Below are positions 11,601 to 21,920 of a DNA stretch of 64,000 bases, one piece after another. The translations under genes and the position numbers were made by a program. The DNA is from Mesodorylaimus sp. YZB2_4 (taxonomy: Eukaryota; Nematoda; Enoplea; Dorylaimida; Dorylaimidae). The stretch is taken from NCBI GenBank assembly GCA_030248295.1, contig JASANH010000220.1, forward strand, positions 558,001 to 622,000. Direction: 5' to 3'. Numbering within the stretch: position 1 is the stretch's first letter; every line of letters begins with the position of its first letter. The notes beneath the pieces were generated by a model, which was not told the DNA's origin, ran no database searches, and saw only the letters and a program-made list of their open reading frames with translations.

Positions 11601-14095
11601 CGCCGTCAATGATTCGAATTCTGAAAAATTATTACCCTATTTCGAACGAGCCTTTGAATTTTTAGGTAAGCTGCGGCGCTTATAGAATGATGGATTTGGA
11701 AGAACAGGCTATTAAAATTGTTATTTCTGTTTGTAGACAAAGTGAAAGAGGCAAATTCGTGCGTTTTGATTCACTGCTTGGCGGGCATATCCCGCAGTCC
11801 CACATTGGCCATCGCATTCGTTATGCGCCATTTACATATGTCCTCAGAAGAAGCTTACAGGTAAGTGTTGTACTGGTGGCTTGAGGGGTGAGTGGTGATG
11901 ACGAGCCGTCTTGTTTAAGGTATGTCAAAGAGAAACGACCCGCAATATCCCCTAATTTCAACTTCCTCGGACAGCTGCTCGAATTTGAGAAGCAACTGAA
12001 AGCGTCTCGCCAAAATGAGTTGCAGCAGCAATGCGGAAATCATGCCGGCTTTAACTCGCTCACTCCGACTTTGAAACCGAATGTGTCGACGGCCCTGTGC
12101 TCGTTAGGGGTGGGCTCGAAAACGGCATCTACGACACCCGAATATGGCAGTGCGGCAAAACCGTTGCTGTTTTTGAATCTACAAAACACGAATTGTCCAG
12201 CCAAGATTCCAGTGACGCAATGCTCATCGAATCGAGATGTCACGGCGACAACTCCAATCGATTCGGCGGCGATGAAACGATCGTCGTCGTGCCCAGTGAA
12301 GATTCAGAAAAGCGGAGTTGGCCTCGGAGCTGGCTCGGGACCATTGAGGGACGCTTTGAATTTGGAGTTTGAATTTTCGCCCGCCACGAGAACGAATGCG
12401 AACGGGAAACGGCAGATGATGCCTTCGACGAGCAACGTGCTGCCCTTGGTATCGACGATGGTTCAAGAGGATAAGGCGGATCCGATACCGCCCGACCGAC
12501 CACCCGAGTCGTTCCTGTCGGACGAAGCATTGAAATTAAGGACTATATTTAAAGAATTCGACAAAGTTCAGACGGAGAAATTTCTGAGTTCTGATTTTTT
12601 TGCTGCTCGAACGGCGTCACCGAAACTGAATTTCGGCATCAAGGTCCTGAAACCGTTGCACGAAGAATTGCCATCGCCGAGTACAGAATTGTCCAAATTG
12701 AACTTTGATGGTGGCGGGGTGGTGGAAGTGTCGAGTATGGACGTCGGCGAGAAGCAGAGTCCGTACTTGGCCAACGTCTCAATCGTGTCTTCTAGTTCGG
12801 TTCCGTCTTGGTGCCCTAACTCGACAGTACAAATCGAGAGCGACTATTCGGCGTCGTCGACAAAAGTATCGGCAACGAATTTCGTCTCTTCGTTCCCCAA
12901 GTTGCCATTGACGTCGACGGGCTTGGAACGCCGACCGTCGTTGGGATCGGCCATCTTATGCTCGTCTTCTTCGTACACAACCTGTGCGACCAACCCTTTC
13001 TTCTCATCGTCCGCTTCCAGCGGTGGCTGTGATTTTCAAAGGAACGTGTCGCAATTCGGCATGACTACAAGATTGCGCGCTTGCGGCGACGATCTAGCCG
13101 ACACATCCGAACCCATGACCGCTGTGGAGGAAACGATGGATTTCGAGAGTAGCAGCGTAGTGAAGACATTCGAGGGCGGTCTCCGCCCCGAATCCCAGCT
13201 CGATATTTGTCGTGTGGTCAAGGAACAACCGGCCGTCATCTGCTACTCGTCCAAAGACTTGACGGTGACCAGGAGTCAAGCCAGAACCATGTCGATTGCT
13301 CCCGTGCCGAGTATGGTCTCTGCGGAGAATCCCCTTTTTCGCTCATCGTTTCGCGCGAGTCTCAAACAACAACGTCGATCGTCCAGTAGGTGCGCCTCGA
13401 CGTGCGAAAAAGGCGAGGAGAAGTTGACGTGTCCGATGACTGCGCCAGCTTTAGCCCCCGCCTCGCTTGAATCGCACTCGTCTGCAATACGATCGGTACG
13501 GTCCGAGACGCATTTGTCCTCATTTCCATCCGTTCAACATCTGGCGACGATGAGAGAGAAGTTGGCTTCTGCTCGGTCCATGCTGGTTTCGTCATTTTCT
13601 CAACGCATGCGTCATTTGTTAACCAAACGAGCTTCGTGGCCCCACGCCGTTCCTTATTTGGCTGGGTTGCCTGCTTCTGAATCAGAGGCGTCGGCATTGT
13701 GGGCGCTGGCGCCCCCTGGGACTATAACCATGGAGGAGAAAGCCGACAGCCAAGTGGCACCATCGAAGTCAAAGTCGGAGACAACCATGTTCTATGGCTT
13801 TTATGGACCGCGCATACCGGCCATTGTGGAAGATGGGTCGGCGATCGAGACGAACGAGGATAAAATCAGTTCAGCGGTCGAGTCGTCGTTGTTGGCGCCT
13901 CCGTTCGATATCGACAGTCCGGAGTCGGGGTTCGTGGAAAGTCCGACGGGCCTGCACCATCAGAGGGAGACCACACCTTCTTCGGCGTCGTCAGGCCACG
14001 CGGCCTCGTCGAGCGCGTCCAGTATGTTCCTACATCGTGACCCGGAGAGGGACAGTCTTGGTTCCACATCCAGTCTGGAAATAGCTGTCAGTTAG
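2609..14095 (+). CDS. vhp-1: DUSP8/DUSP16 (vhp-1)-like MAP kinase phosphatase, 5' exon missing
   Basis: Dual-specificity phosphatase expected to dephosphorylate JNK/p38-class MAP kinases. Coding exons: 2609-2719, 3187-3454, 11209-11456, 11518-11665, 11737-11860, 11920-14095. They sum to 3075 nt, giving at least 1024 residues, and all phases agree. The first three exons encode the rhodanese-like docking domain, starting LIIVDCRRFLDYNTSHI; the basic SKLIRKRLQENK matches the kinase-interaction motif of DUSP8/16. The catalytic domain starts near ILPFLYLGSQQD and carries the signature HCLAGISRS in exon 11737-11860, with Cys and Arg intact. PAISPNFNFLGQLLEFE is the hallmark end of this subfamily. 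The last exon adds a Ser-rich tail of about 700 residues of no recognised fold. The intron at 3455-11208 is 7.75 kb, far longer than any other here. The start codon was not found. Orthology to nematode VHP-1 or vertebrate DUSP8/16 is by family resemblance. Confidence 0.93.
3021..3105 (-). repeat. tRNA-like sequence (tRNA pseudogene or SINE head)
   Basis: On the minus strand, 85 bases end in box B GGTTCAACTCC with a 7-base T loop, and contain GGTTAAGGCG as part of a D arm. An anticodon-like loop CTCACAC would read valine (CAC). The ends GCCCGGG and CCTGGGT pair over seven positions with two wobbles. The long variable region is class II-like, which does not suit tRNA-Val, the D stem is poor, and no T-run terminator follows. 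It is better read as a tRNA-derived relic than a working tRNA. It lies inside the phosphatase intron 2720-3186, antisense to the gene. Confidence 0.45.
3455..11208 (+). other. Giant intron of the MAP kinase phosphatase
   Basis: This is a phase-1 intron running from GTAAGA at 3455 to TTTTGCAG at 11208, joining the two parts of the rhodanese domain. At 7.75 kb it is more than 100 times the typical intron here. Many short open frames exist on both strands, the longest about 168 codons at 7354-7860 on minus, but none resembles a family I know and they overlap in several frames. No complete transposon or RNA gene was recognised. The word AATAGGC recurs on + at 3655, 3819, 4772, 5325, 6835 and 9924. 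The intron could hold enhancers or an alternative promoter, but nothing in the sequence proves it. Confidence 0.8.
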
Positions 14096-14488
14096 GCATT
14101 GTGTGGAATGGATGAATAACCAATTTATGACTCAGGCAGAGAACCTTCGACACGAGGTGTACGATTACTCTGAATGGATTTGGTTCAGTGTAGATGACGC
14201 CCATTTATTTTGGTAATGTTGTGACTTGGTGAGTGTCGTGCAGTTTGAACAATTTCGATGAGTGTGTCGTGTGATTTGGTACTGTGAGAGAATTTTGGGT
14301 TTTATTACGTAAATGATCGTGTGATAGTGTAGACAGCGTTGGCTGAGTTTCGCATGTATAATATAGAAAGTCGAATGAAGTCGAATTGAGGATTTGATGA
14401 CAGTCTCATAACTTTACTTTTCCGCATAGCCCCTCGTTCACATGGTAAAATGTGGATTTATCCCAATTTAAAGCAGAACAAAGTCAGG
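14096..14488. other. Convergent 3' ends of phosphatase and EXO1
   Basis: This 393 bp gap separates the stop codons of the + strand phosphatase and the - strand EXO1. It is AT-richer than the flanking exons and must hold both 3' untranslated regions. No canonical AATAAA was seen on the + strand. No further gene is evident. Confidence 0.6.
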
Positions 14489-17400
14489 TTATTCGTAATC
14501 GGAGGTAATGTCTTGCGATGCGCCACGTTTGTACTGGAATGGAGTCTGAGTAGATAGACCAGTGAAGGCGGATAAGAGTGGCGATGGCCCCGTGCCAGTG
14601 CTTTCTTGCGAGACCGAACGAAACGAGTAATTCCTCGATAAACTCATTTTCTTTGAAGCAGAAGTTGAGACGGGTGTCGAAGCGTAGCTTGGAACAGTCG
14701 AGTCGTAGAATCCGGATTCCTCGCTTTCCTCTTTCTCCTCGCCGTCCATATTATCGAGGCTATCGAATAAAGTACGTTTTTTCGATAGCGTGGGCGTACA
14801 GGCAACATCCGCTTGAGCAGCTGGGACCGAATCCATAAAATATCTACTACGCGCCAGTTGATGATTATCTTCCGACTCGTACATTGACAGAGTCATCGAT
14901 TTTTCAAACGACACCTCGTGAATCACTGAAAAGAGGTGATTGCGAGCGATGCTCTTGAGACCAAGGGTACTTTTGACATCTTTTGAGTCAGTGAAGCCTA
15001 TGCTATGGTCTTTTATGGACTGGATTACATAACGGTTCCAACTTGGGCACCTATATAGTCTGGCCCCACCGTCTAAAGGCCAACCACTTTCTCTTCACCA
15101 CCACCTCACTTACTTCTTTTCTTTGGAGACCGCACACGAGCCACATTTCGAACGTGGTCCGTTTCAAACGCTGATTTCGGCTGCTCATAGACCAACTTTC
15201 TCGGCGACTTGCTGTTTCCTTTCATCGGCGAGGAACATTTGTTGGTAACAGGCTTTAAAAAAAAGGAATTGCAATTTCATGTGGAAGACAGGGCACCTAT
15301 ACATTCGCCTACCAAGTCCAAACCTGCGTGCCTCCCATTAGCGGACTTGCCACGACGACGGTGAGTACGAGGACAAACATGACCATTGGCAATATCCGTG
15401 GCTAATTTATCATTCAGAAGCCTAAAATACCTCACGAGTAGTTATTCCACCCACAAATATGAATGAATTTTGCTTACTTTCCAGCATAGGGCAAGCTTTC
15501 CGCATTGAGGCCGTCTGGATAAGGATTTAAGGGTACCAGGCGACTTCGTCTTGGATCGAAAACTAGTTGATACAAGAATGTGTTCTCGGCTGCCACGAAT
15601 TGTTCGACGTATTCGTCAGTCACCTTGACATTGATCTTATTCATAATCATAGGAATGCGTTTCAGGCACTGAAATGACAAAGTTACTGTAAAAATCCAGT
15701 GGCGATAAGAGTAGACACTTACGCTCTTGATGTCTCGACTGGACGATGAAGCGACTTTCTGAAAAAACTTCGTAGAAGTCGCCAGGCCAAATCCAGGCAA
15801 ACCACTGGCGTAATCGCATCCCGTTAGAATACAGATTCGCCGAAATAAAGTGAGGTTGAACTTGGCTCTTTGGTTGCCGAAAACTTCTGGTAATCGATTC
15901 GCATTGAAGAGAATACCCCCGAATTGATCAGCCTTGAAAATGATCTAAAAAAAGGAATGCTCAGGGCAGATTGCCGACTGACTTACAAAAATTGGTCATT
16001 ATCACATGGACCTGTATTTCTCAAGGCCCTCATAACGCGTCTTTTCAATCGAGAGAGAACAAACTTTGGACTTACCTTTTTGCACCCAAATAATATCAAA
16101 TCAGAGTCTTCTGACAAAACCACATCTGCAAAACCATTCAAGTTCAAGTATGCCAGCTGAGCATCTGCTTCATATGGTGCTACAATACACTGCACGTCGG
16201 GTTTAGCGAGATCATTGCAAGCCTGCAAAAAACACTGCATCCAGGAAGAATAGAGCTGTCAGAGGGCAGTGAGCTTACCTCAATCACATCATTGACCATT
16301 TCAGGAGTAATGTTCATTCCTTGACGAAAAAATCCATTTGCCTCGGTATGATTTCCTTCGGCCAAGGAACGATGACCTTTCTCTCTCGCGGATTCTCGTC
16401 GCCTGGAAAAGGACAGCATCAGTTCAAAGCGGTAATAACCAAAAAGACAAAGTTCCGCTTTCAACCAACTCTGATGCTCAGAAATTTGGCTCTATAGAAT
16501 GTACAGGCCACCATCGACCGATCCACCGATCCAGCCGAACCGATGGGTGGATCGGTTCCCGATCCAATCCGGCTGCTGGATTGGCACCTCATATTTTTGG
16601 CGCTTTATCTGCTAGGAACTGATAAAATGAGACAAACTGTGATGATAAAATCCCGTTTGTTCTCTCAAATCAGGAATAATCCCACTTTTAGGCGCTGCTT
16701 AGCTCTCCTGTCTTCAGGAGTGGTCTAACAGGGAGTGATAGCGAGGAGCTGTGGCAGGTTGGTGAGGACGCAGCGCCAAACACGTCATCCCCATTTATCC
16801 TCTATTTTTTGCAGCGGATCAGCCGGATCGGATCGGTCGATGCTGGCTACAAGTTTGTATTATGAGTAAAAACCGATAGAAAACAAAAAAGCAACGATTT
16901 AGGGTGGACCCAATCTGCGAGATTAACTATACCACACTTACTGTTTCCTGGTTTCATTCGTTTGTTGTTTGGCTGGTAAGCTAGCACCATCAAAGACCAA
17001 AATGATTTTAATACCGTTCGATAACAAAGATTTCACGTGTTTCATGCAATATTGAACATAGCTGAAAAGGGAGGAAATGTTGCAAACAGAACGAAGTCAA
17101 AGCTGCCCAGGGCCTAGATGGTTTGAAAGCCGATTATGCGCACTGTACGCTGCTATACAATAAATATGTACTGTAAAAGGAGCCAGATAGGTACTACACT
17201 GCACTGTATGAACAGGGGTACTGTATACCCGCACTTTGCTGCATGCCTCCGAATATGCATTAGCAATGACCGGGGCCCCAAAACGCCATTCACTGAATCG
17301 GTAGTTTTTCTGTTGTGCAGGTCATATACCTACAGGAAAAGGCGACGGACGGTTTTGAAACTGCGACAGATACCTTACATATTCTCAGTATCGTCCAAAA

Positions 17401-17738
17401 AAGATAAACTGACTTGAAATTTCGAAACTTACAGAGTAGGTATGTAATTGTGCTAGTGTATATCTCCCCAAGGTTAGGGTGGGTACCTCGGTACAATGCG
17501 TAACGGTACCTATAGCTACAACGTTAAGACAACACACACTCCTACAACACTCAACGGCACATTAGGCGGACACTTACAAATCAGTCTGCTGTCCACGAGC
17601 CAACTCAGGAGCACAGCCAAAAGCTCCTTTGTGAAGCCAGCAACTAGCGTCCACTGCAATCGTACATCCTTTGAATTCGGCAATTTTGCACGGCCGACAT
17701 GCTTTATCCACATAAGGCAACAATCCCTGAATACCCAT
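14489..17738 (-). CDS. EXO1: Exonuclease 1 (EXO1), Rad2/XPG-family 5'-flap nuclease
   Basis: Nuclear 5'-3' exonuclease and flap endonuclease of mismatch repair and double-strand break resection. Nine exons on minus: 17578-17738, 16942-17061, 16279-16402, 16076-16222, 15723-15944, 15478-15668, 15313-15421, 15114-15252, 14489-14925. They total 1650 nt, 549 residues, with all phases consistent. The protein opens [16 protein letters not shown], the XPG N domain with D30 and D78 (LVFDGAS). The XPG-I domain has [11 protein letters not shown] (E153, D155) and SEDSDL (D174, D176), then [13 protein letters not shown] (D228) of the helix-hairpin region, so every metal-binding acidic residue appears present. 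The family motif [12 protein letters not shown] follows. The C-terminal tail (about 200 residues) is Ser/Thr-rich and shorter than in human EXO1 (846 residues). Intron 2 is 539 bp and carries a MITE-like insertion; several of the other introns are about 50-70 bp. The ATG at 17738 is the family start. Confidence 0.96.
16500..16852. mobile_element. MITE-like element with imperfect terminal inverted repeats in EXO1 intron 2
   Basis: The left end (16500-16540) reads TGTACAGGCCACCATCGACC then GATCC-rich sequence. The reverse complement of the right end (16811-16853) reads TTGTAGCCAGCATCGACC followed by the same GATCC/CCGGCT-rich run. The two ends match over roughly 35 bases with small gaps. A smaller hairpin (ACCGATCCACC with GGTGGATCGGT) sits within the left end. 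The body of about 270 bp has no coding frame. It fits a non-autonomous DNA transposon inserted in an intron that would otherwise be about 190 bp. I could not settle a target-site duplication, so the superfamily is unknown. Confidence 0.55.
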
Positions 17739-18087
17739 TTACAAAAGTGAATACAGTATTTGATTTGTCCAATTTTTACAAAACAATGAAACAAGAGAAT
17801 TCAGAAATAAAAACATCCAAACCAAACAATCGCAAAGAGGGAATTTTGAAGCTGGACACCAAGCGATCCACTCCCATGATATAGGCAGCACGCACATCAA
17901 TAAAGCGCGCGAAGTTTGAAAATGTGATTTTGTTAGGGCATAATTTATCTATCGTTGGCATAAATGTATTAGGCAGCCAAAAAGTAACAGACCTTCATCA
18001 GTGATGTGACAAGCACATAATAGTCAGCATTCCTCAAACAGAGCATCAGACACGTCATTGTGACTCTGACAAGATCACCACGATGGC
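17739..18087. other. EXO1 5' flank to SMYD 3' end
   Basis: This 349 bp region lies between the EXO1 start codon and the stop of the next minus-strand gene. It is AT-rich and should hold the EXO1 promoter and the SMYD 3' untranslated region. A TATA-like motif was not identified. No gene is seen here. Confidence 0.5.
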
Positions 18088-19864
18088 CTATCCACGGGCC
18101 TTGGACTGGGCCCTTTCGGCACGAGCATTCAGCCTGTTCACGAAGGCTGCAGTTTTCTCACCGTGGGTTCCCCAAATGGAGGCGGCGAACAAATACCAGC
18201 GGGCGGCGCAGTTCCACTTTTCCACGGACTCCTCGGCCGACTGACTGATGGATGCCGCCAGCTCATACAGGCGACCGAGGTCATTGGCGTAGGCAGCCAA
18301 GGCCGTGTCCAGCGAGTTCAACTGATGCTTCATGCACCAACCGATCATCATTTCACCAGTTTCCAAAGCAGTCTTCACACTTCGCGGATCGATCGGAGCT
18401 AAAAGGGCTGCTAAGTGTGTCCTGTTGGAGTACCAAATATGGCTAGCTCACCAGACTCTTTGCGAGCAGTCTTTAGCAAGACAGTGTGCGAGACATAGAT
18501 GCGTTCACACAGTTGAGCCAAACGCAAATTCCTCGACGGATGCCAGAACTTGATGGCATCTTTGAGCACAGGCTCGCACACTTCGATGATCTCATCAGCG
18601 AACAGATCTTGGATCTTTCCAGCTCCAGCCGTGGCATTGATCCACTGCAAATGGTAACATAGATGTTGTGAGACGGCCAGAACCTGAACCCTCACCTTCT
18701 CTTCCAGGACACCGAGATTCTTCTGAGCTTGCAGATCTCGTTTGAACTTTTTCACCGCGTCCCGTTCGCCACTGCTGGATGGGCAGTCGCAGCTTTTTCG
18801 GCACGTGATTTTGAGTCCATTTGGATTCCAGAATTTGATGGAGGATGGACGGAAGACCTTGGTCCACAAGTACGGTTCGCCGCACTGTCGGCATTCCAAA
18901 GCAGCCGCGTTTTCCTCCATGGCAGCCTCTTTTTCGTCGTCGCACAATTCGCAATGGCAAATGAAATAGTAGCCGAAAAGCAAAGACGCCCGCCGTTGAT
19001 GGCGTAGTGGGAAATAGCTACCATTGGAAAAACTAGGCGAGAAGCCGTAGTTGATGGTCAAATTATCGAAAGTTTCAGCTGAACTGGTGAGGCGAAGACG
19101 TTGTTGCTCGATAGTCGCGGGATCGTTGGCAGGCTCAGACTCGTACTGAATGATCAGCTTGGAACCCTCGAATTCAACAGCGAGCTGGGGTCGACAGCTG
19201 TGGTTGAACCTAGACGTATTCAAGTAGAAACCAAGACCCAGCGACGATTCGTGCCCTTTGTTCAGAGTGTATGCTCCGCAAACCGAAAAGCAGTTGATCC
19301 ACATGACGCAGTACATGCGTCGAAGTAGATCCAAATCATGGCACAGCGGTGTGTTCTTGAAGGTCTGGCGGAATTCACCAATCGCCATTTCCATTTCTTC
19401 GGATCGACGTTTGCATCCCTCGATCTCGGCTTGGTGAGACTTTAGATCCGAAAGGCGCCGATCCTAAGAAGAACTATGATCAAAGAGAACGCGCCACTCG
19501 CCTGTCTCACCTGAATGTGGTCAGGGAAACCCTCAGTCAAATGCGCAACTCCACCGTCGACGAGCTGTCGAGTTAGAATTCGTCCCAGCAAACGCACGAA
19601 AGTGTCGATTTTGGTTGTTCCGAGTTCTTTGAAGGCTATGCATTCGAACTGATGATTGGACCTATCCATCTCACGACACTCTTCACTGCAGTAGACCACT
19701 GGGCATCCCTTCTCGCATGGTTCGCTGCCTTCTTTGAAACAGGTCGAGCATCGGGTGGCCACGCTTTCAATTGCTAGAGAGGCCGCGTATGGCTTCTCGG
19801 AGAAGAGAGTACGCAAGATCATTCCGGGCATCCTCACTGAACACGACTGCACACTGGACTGCAC
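18088..19864 (-). CDS. SET and MYND domain (SMYD-family) lysine methyltransferase
   Basis: Predicted protein lysine methyltransferase using S-adenosylmethionine. Exons on minus: 19511-19864, 18696-19463, 18452-18644, 18088-18398; 1626 nt, 541 residues, phases consistent. A MYND zinc finger begins CSTCFKEGSEPCEKGC and continues VVYCSEECREMDRSNHQFEC. The SET core shows NTSRFNHSCRPQ (the SMYD NHSC element) and LTINYGFSPS, followed by a CHCELC post-SET cysteine cluster near residue 270. The C-terminal 180 residues are helical and match the TPR-like C-terminal lobe of SMYD proteins. The SET N-terminal piece, normally a GRG motif about 20 residues before the MYND finger, is missing. The model starts at a non-optimal codon, with ATGs at 19864 and shortly downstream, and the acceptor-like TGTTCAG just inside suggests an unseen 5' exon. 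The exact SMYD subgroup cannot be assigned. Confidence 0.88.
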
Positions 19865-20280
19865 CGCATTTAACTATGGCAGTGGTCAGCTGCCTGAACA
19901 CGCCAAGGGTGTAATGCACGTATTATTTGTTCTATGAATGCATGCAAAGGACGACTAGAAAGCAGATTAGATAGCCTGGGAACACCAGGCTGTCCCGCGT
20001 GTTACAAAGGGCATAATTGTAAGCACTCGAAACCAGGCTATCTTCCTGTTTGATCACATGATCATACTGTGAGGAGTGCCCAGGGACTTTGAAGGTGTTT
20101 GACCTCGGGATAAACTGTAACTGAGGTGGCTTCCAATATTTCGAACAGACCTGGCTGGCTCGTGTACAAAGTGTTTATTACCAGGCCTCCATGGAGTTTT
20201 CGTCAGTGATAACAAGGAAAATAAAAAGGGGGAGGAAAATAAAAGGAAGGAAGAATTGTGACATTTTGTACACAAAATGA

Positions 20281-20352
20281 TTTCTCTGACCCAGAGTCGA
20301 ACTCTCGCTGGTAATCGCTCGTGAGAGACACTATAGCCTAACCCAGTCTTGG
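20281..20352 (-). repeat. tRNA-like relic
   Basis: On the minus strand it begins CGTGGCCAAGACTGGGTTA and ends with box B GAGTTCGACTC. It shares the layout of the tRNA-like sequence at 3021-3105: CGTGG at the start, GGTTA-GGC in the D arm, a CTCACG/CTCACAC anticodon-region core, and GTTCRACTC. Cloverleaf pairing is poor and there is no T-run terminator, so a functional tRNA is unlikely. Confidence 0.4.
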
Positions 20353-20397
20353 CCACGATATGGGTCGGTCGGTCAATTCATAAATTAGTGTCAATGC

Positions 20398-20565
20398 CAC
20401 CTCGGTGAGGTAGCGGTCAAAGGGTATGTGTCACGATTCGCTTGGCAGATTTGGAAACCGGCGGGCCTGGGTTCAACTCTGGCTGTCTGAGAACTTGGTG
20501 AGGTTACCTGCGCCTTGCACGCTTGGCGGTGGGCGACTCGACCTGCATCCCTCCGGGGTCGATAA
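20398..20565 (+). repeat. tRNA-derived SINE, copy B
   Basis: The head CGGTGAGGTAGCGGTCAA resembles box A, and CTGGGTTCAACTCTGG is a box B. The tail has CTTGCACGCTTGGCGGTGGG and GCGACTCGACC, matching copy A at 1941-2110 in order and sequence. The element lies about 45 bp from an opposite-strand tRNA-like relic. Limits are approximate. Confidence 0.5.
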
Positions 20566-20681
20566 ACGAGGAAAGAAATCATGAAGCGGGAAGCTCTCGA
20601 CTCCGAGTCTCCTCACTCACAGGGCACGGACTGATCAGTTTCATGCAATGGCCCAACCAAGTCGACACATCATCGGTATCC

Positions 20682-20915
20682 TTATTCTGACGTAACTGAA
20701 TACAGTACGTCTGGACATGGGAAATGATTCGGACTGGCTAGCTGACATCGCTCACACTCTCGGATATACGGACGGACGTCAGCGGAGAATCCGGGCCACC
20801 AATGCTGCGCTGCATCCTTCCAACGTAGATGAAATAAGGCGTGTTTTAGTTTAGTTTTGGAAAAGTCAATCGCAGGCTTACTGTTGGGAAATCTCCATCC
20901 CAAAATAGCCACCAT
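20682..20915 (-). mobile_element. Fragment of LTR-retrotransposon integrase (H2C2 zinc-binding domain)
   Basis: A 77-codon minus-strand frame contains HALFH then WWPGFSADVRPYIRECERCQ. The residues give H25-x3-H29-x24-C54-x2-C57, the HHCC zinc-binding pattern at the N terminus of retroviral-type integrases, and the WWPG-DV-YI-C-CQ wording is typical of gypsy/Ty3-like (or BEL) elements. No reverse transcriptase, RNase H, integrase core or LTR was seen nearby, so this is a dead fragment of about 170 bp of recognisable sequence. It could have been carried in with neighbouring repeats. Confidence 0.65.
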
Positions 20916-21751
20916 CCAGATCAGCGTGCATGCATTTCAAAACGCTTCGCTTTGAATATTCACCAGCCATTACGAGTTGGGCATTAGCGATCTTCTCTCG
21001 AGTTTTCTTCACGCCTTTACCTGAATCCTTCAGATGATAAAAGACCCGTCCCCTCTTGACTACGAACGACTCAGCTTTTTGTCGCAGTGCTCGCTTTGCT
21101 TTATCGTCGAGGTTTTACGTTAGCTTTTCGTTTGAGATTGTTGCCGTGGCAGAAAGCAGCGGAGTTTTTGTGAGCTCGCTGTCAGAGCATCTATTTTCAA
21201 TGGGTCAAGGGGGAGAGGAAATGATGGACTTGTGTTATTGGGTGTGTTGTGCTTGTCGGCTGTGTTCGTGGGTTTATTCTTTGCACTTTACACTTGTGAA
21301 GTGTTTGGGATTGCCCAATATGTTTCTACGAGTGCTGCTGCCTTTGTGTATATTTTGAGACGATTGATGACTTGTATGGATATTGGACATGAGAAGGTGT
21401 GGTTAGGTTGATTACGGTGATTTGACGTGGATTGGATAATAATGTGGGACCAGTATGTGTGGCTTCGGCGACCAGAAAAGCAGTCGAGTGTTTGTCGGGC
21501 GCGGAACATGAGCAACTTGCCCTTTGTCTTTTGGGAAGGTCATCAGCGACGAGGCTCGACTGGGTTACCACAGTACGACCGTACCCGGCCATGGGTAGGG
21601 TCGACCCTTCGCGCGCTGATACTAACCAACAGTGACAAACTGTCAGCCACATTCTGGAAATTTTTGGCTGGTAATGAGTGCTCACTAAGAACTGTCGAAC
21701 GCGGAGTTGTAATCGGCGTGATCTTATCTGCACCTATCAGAAAACTGGTCC

Positions 21752-21920
21752 GCCTCTCATACAGGTCACGGCCAGAAACGAGGCCGAGTAACTGCTATCG
21801 GGCGGTGATTGGGATTGAGTTCCTGGTCTGAATTTGGGTCAAGGGCCATCAGAAACTCCTTCAGGATCGACATGTGCTGCCTCTCCGGGTTGTGAGTCTA
21901 CGGCCCATCTGTGTGGTTAG
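21752..21920 (+). repeat. Dispersed repeat, copy 1
   Basis: It begins GGTCCGCCTCTC, passes through CGAGGCCGAG, GAGTTCCTGGTCTGAA and GCCATCAGAAACTCCTT, and ends at GGGTTGTGAGTCTACGGCC. The same blocks in the same order occur at about 32441-32640 inside the astacin gene, and the head block is present three times in tandem at 49571-49633. It has no coding capacity. The family is not one I recognise. Confidence 0.55.
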
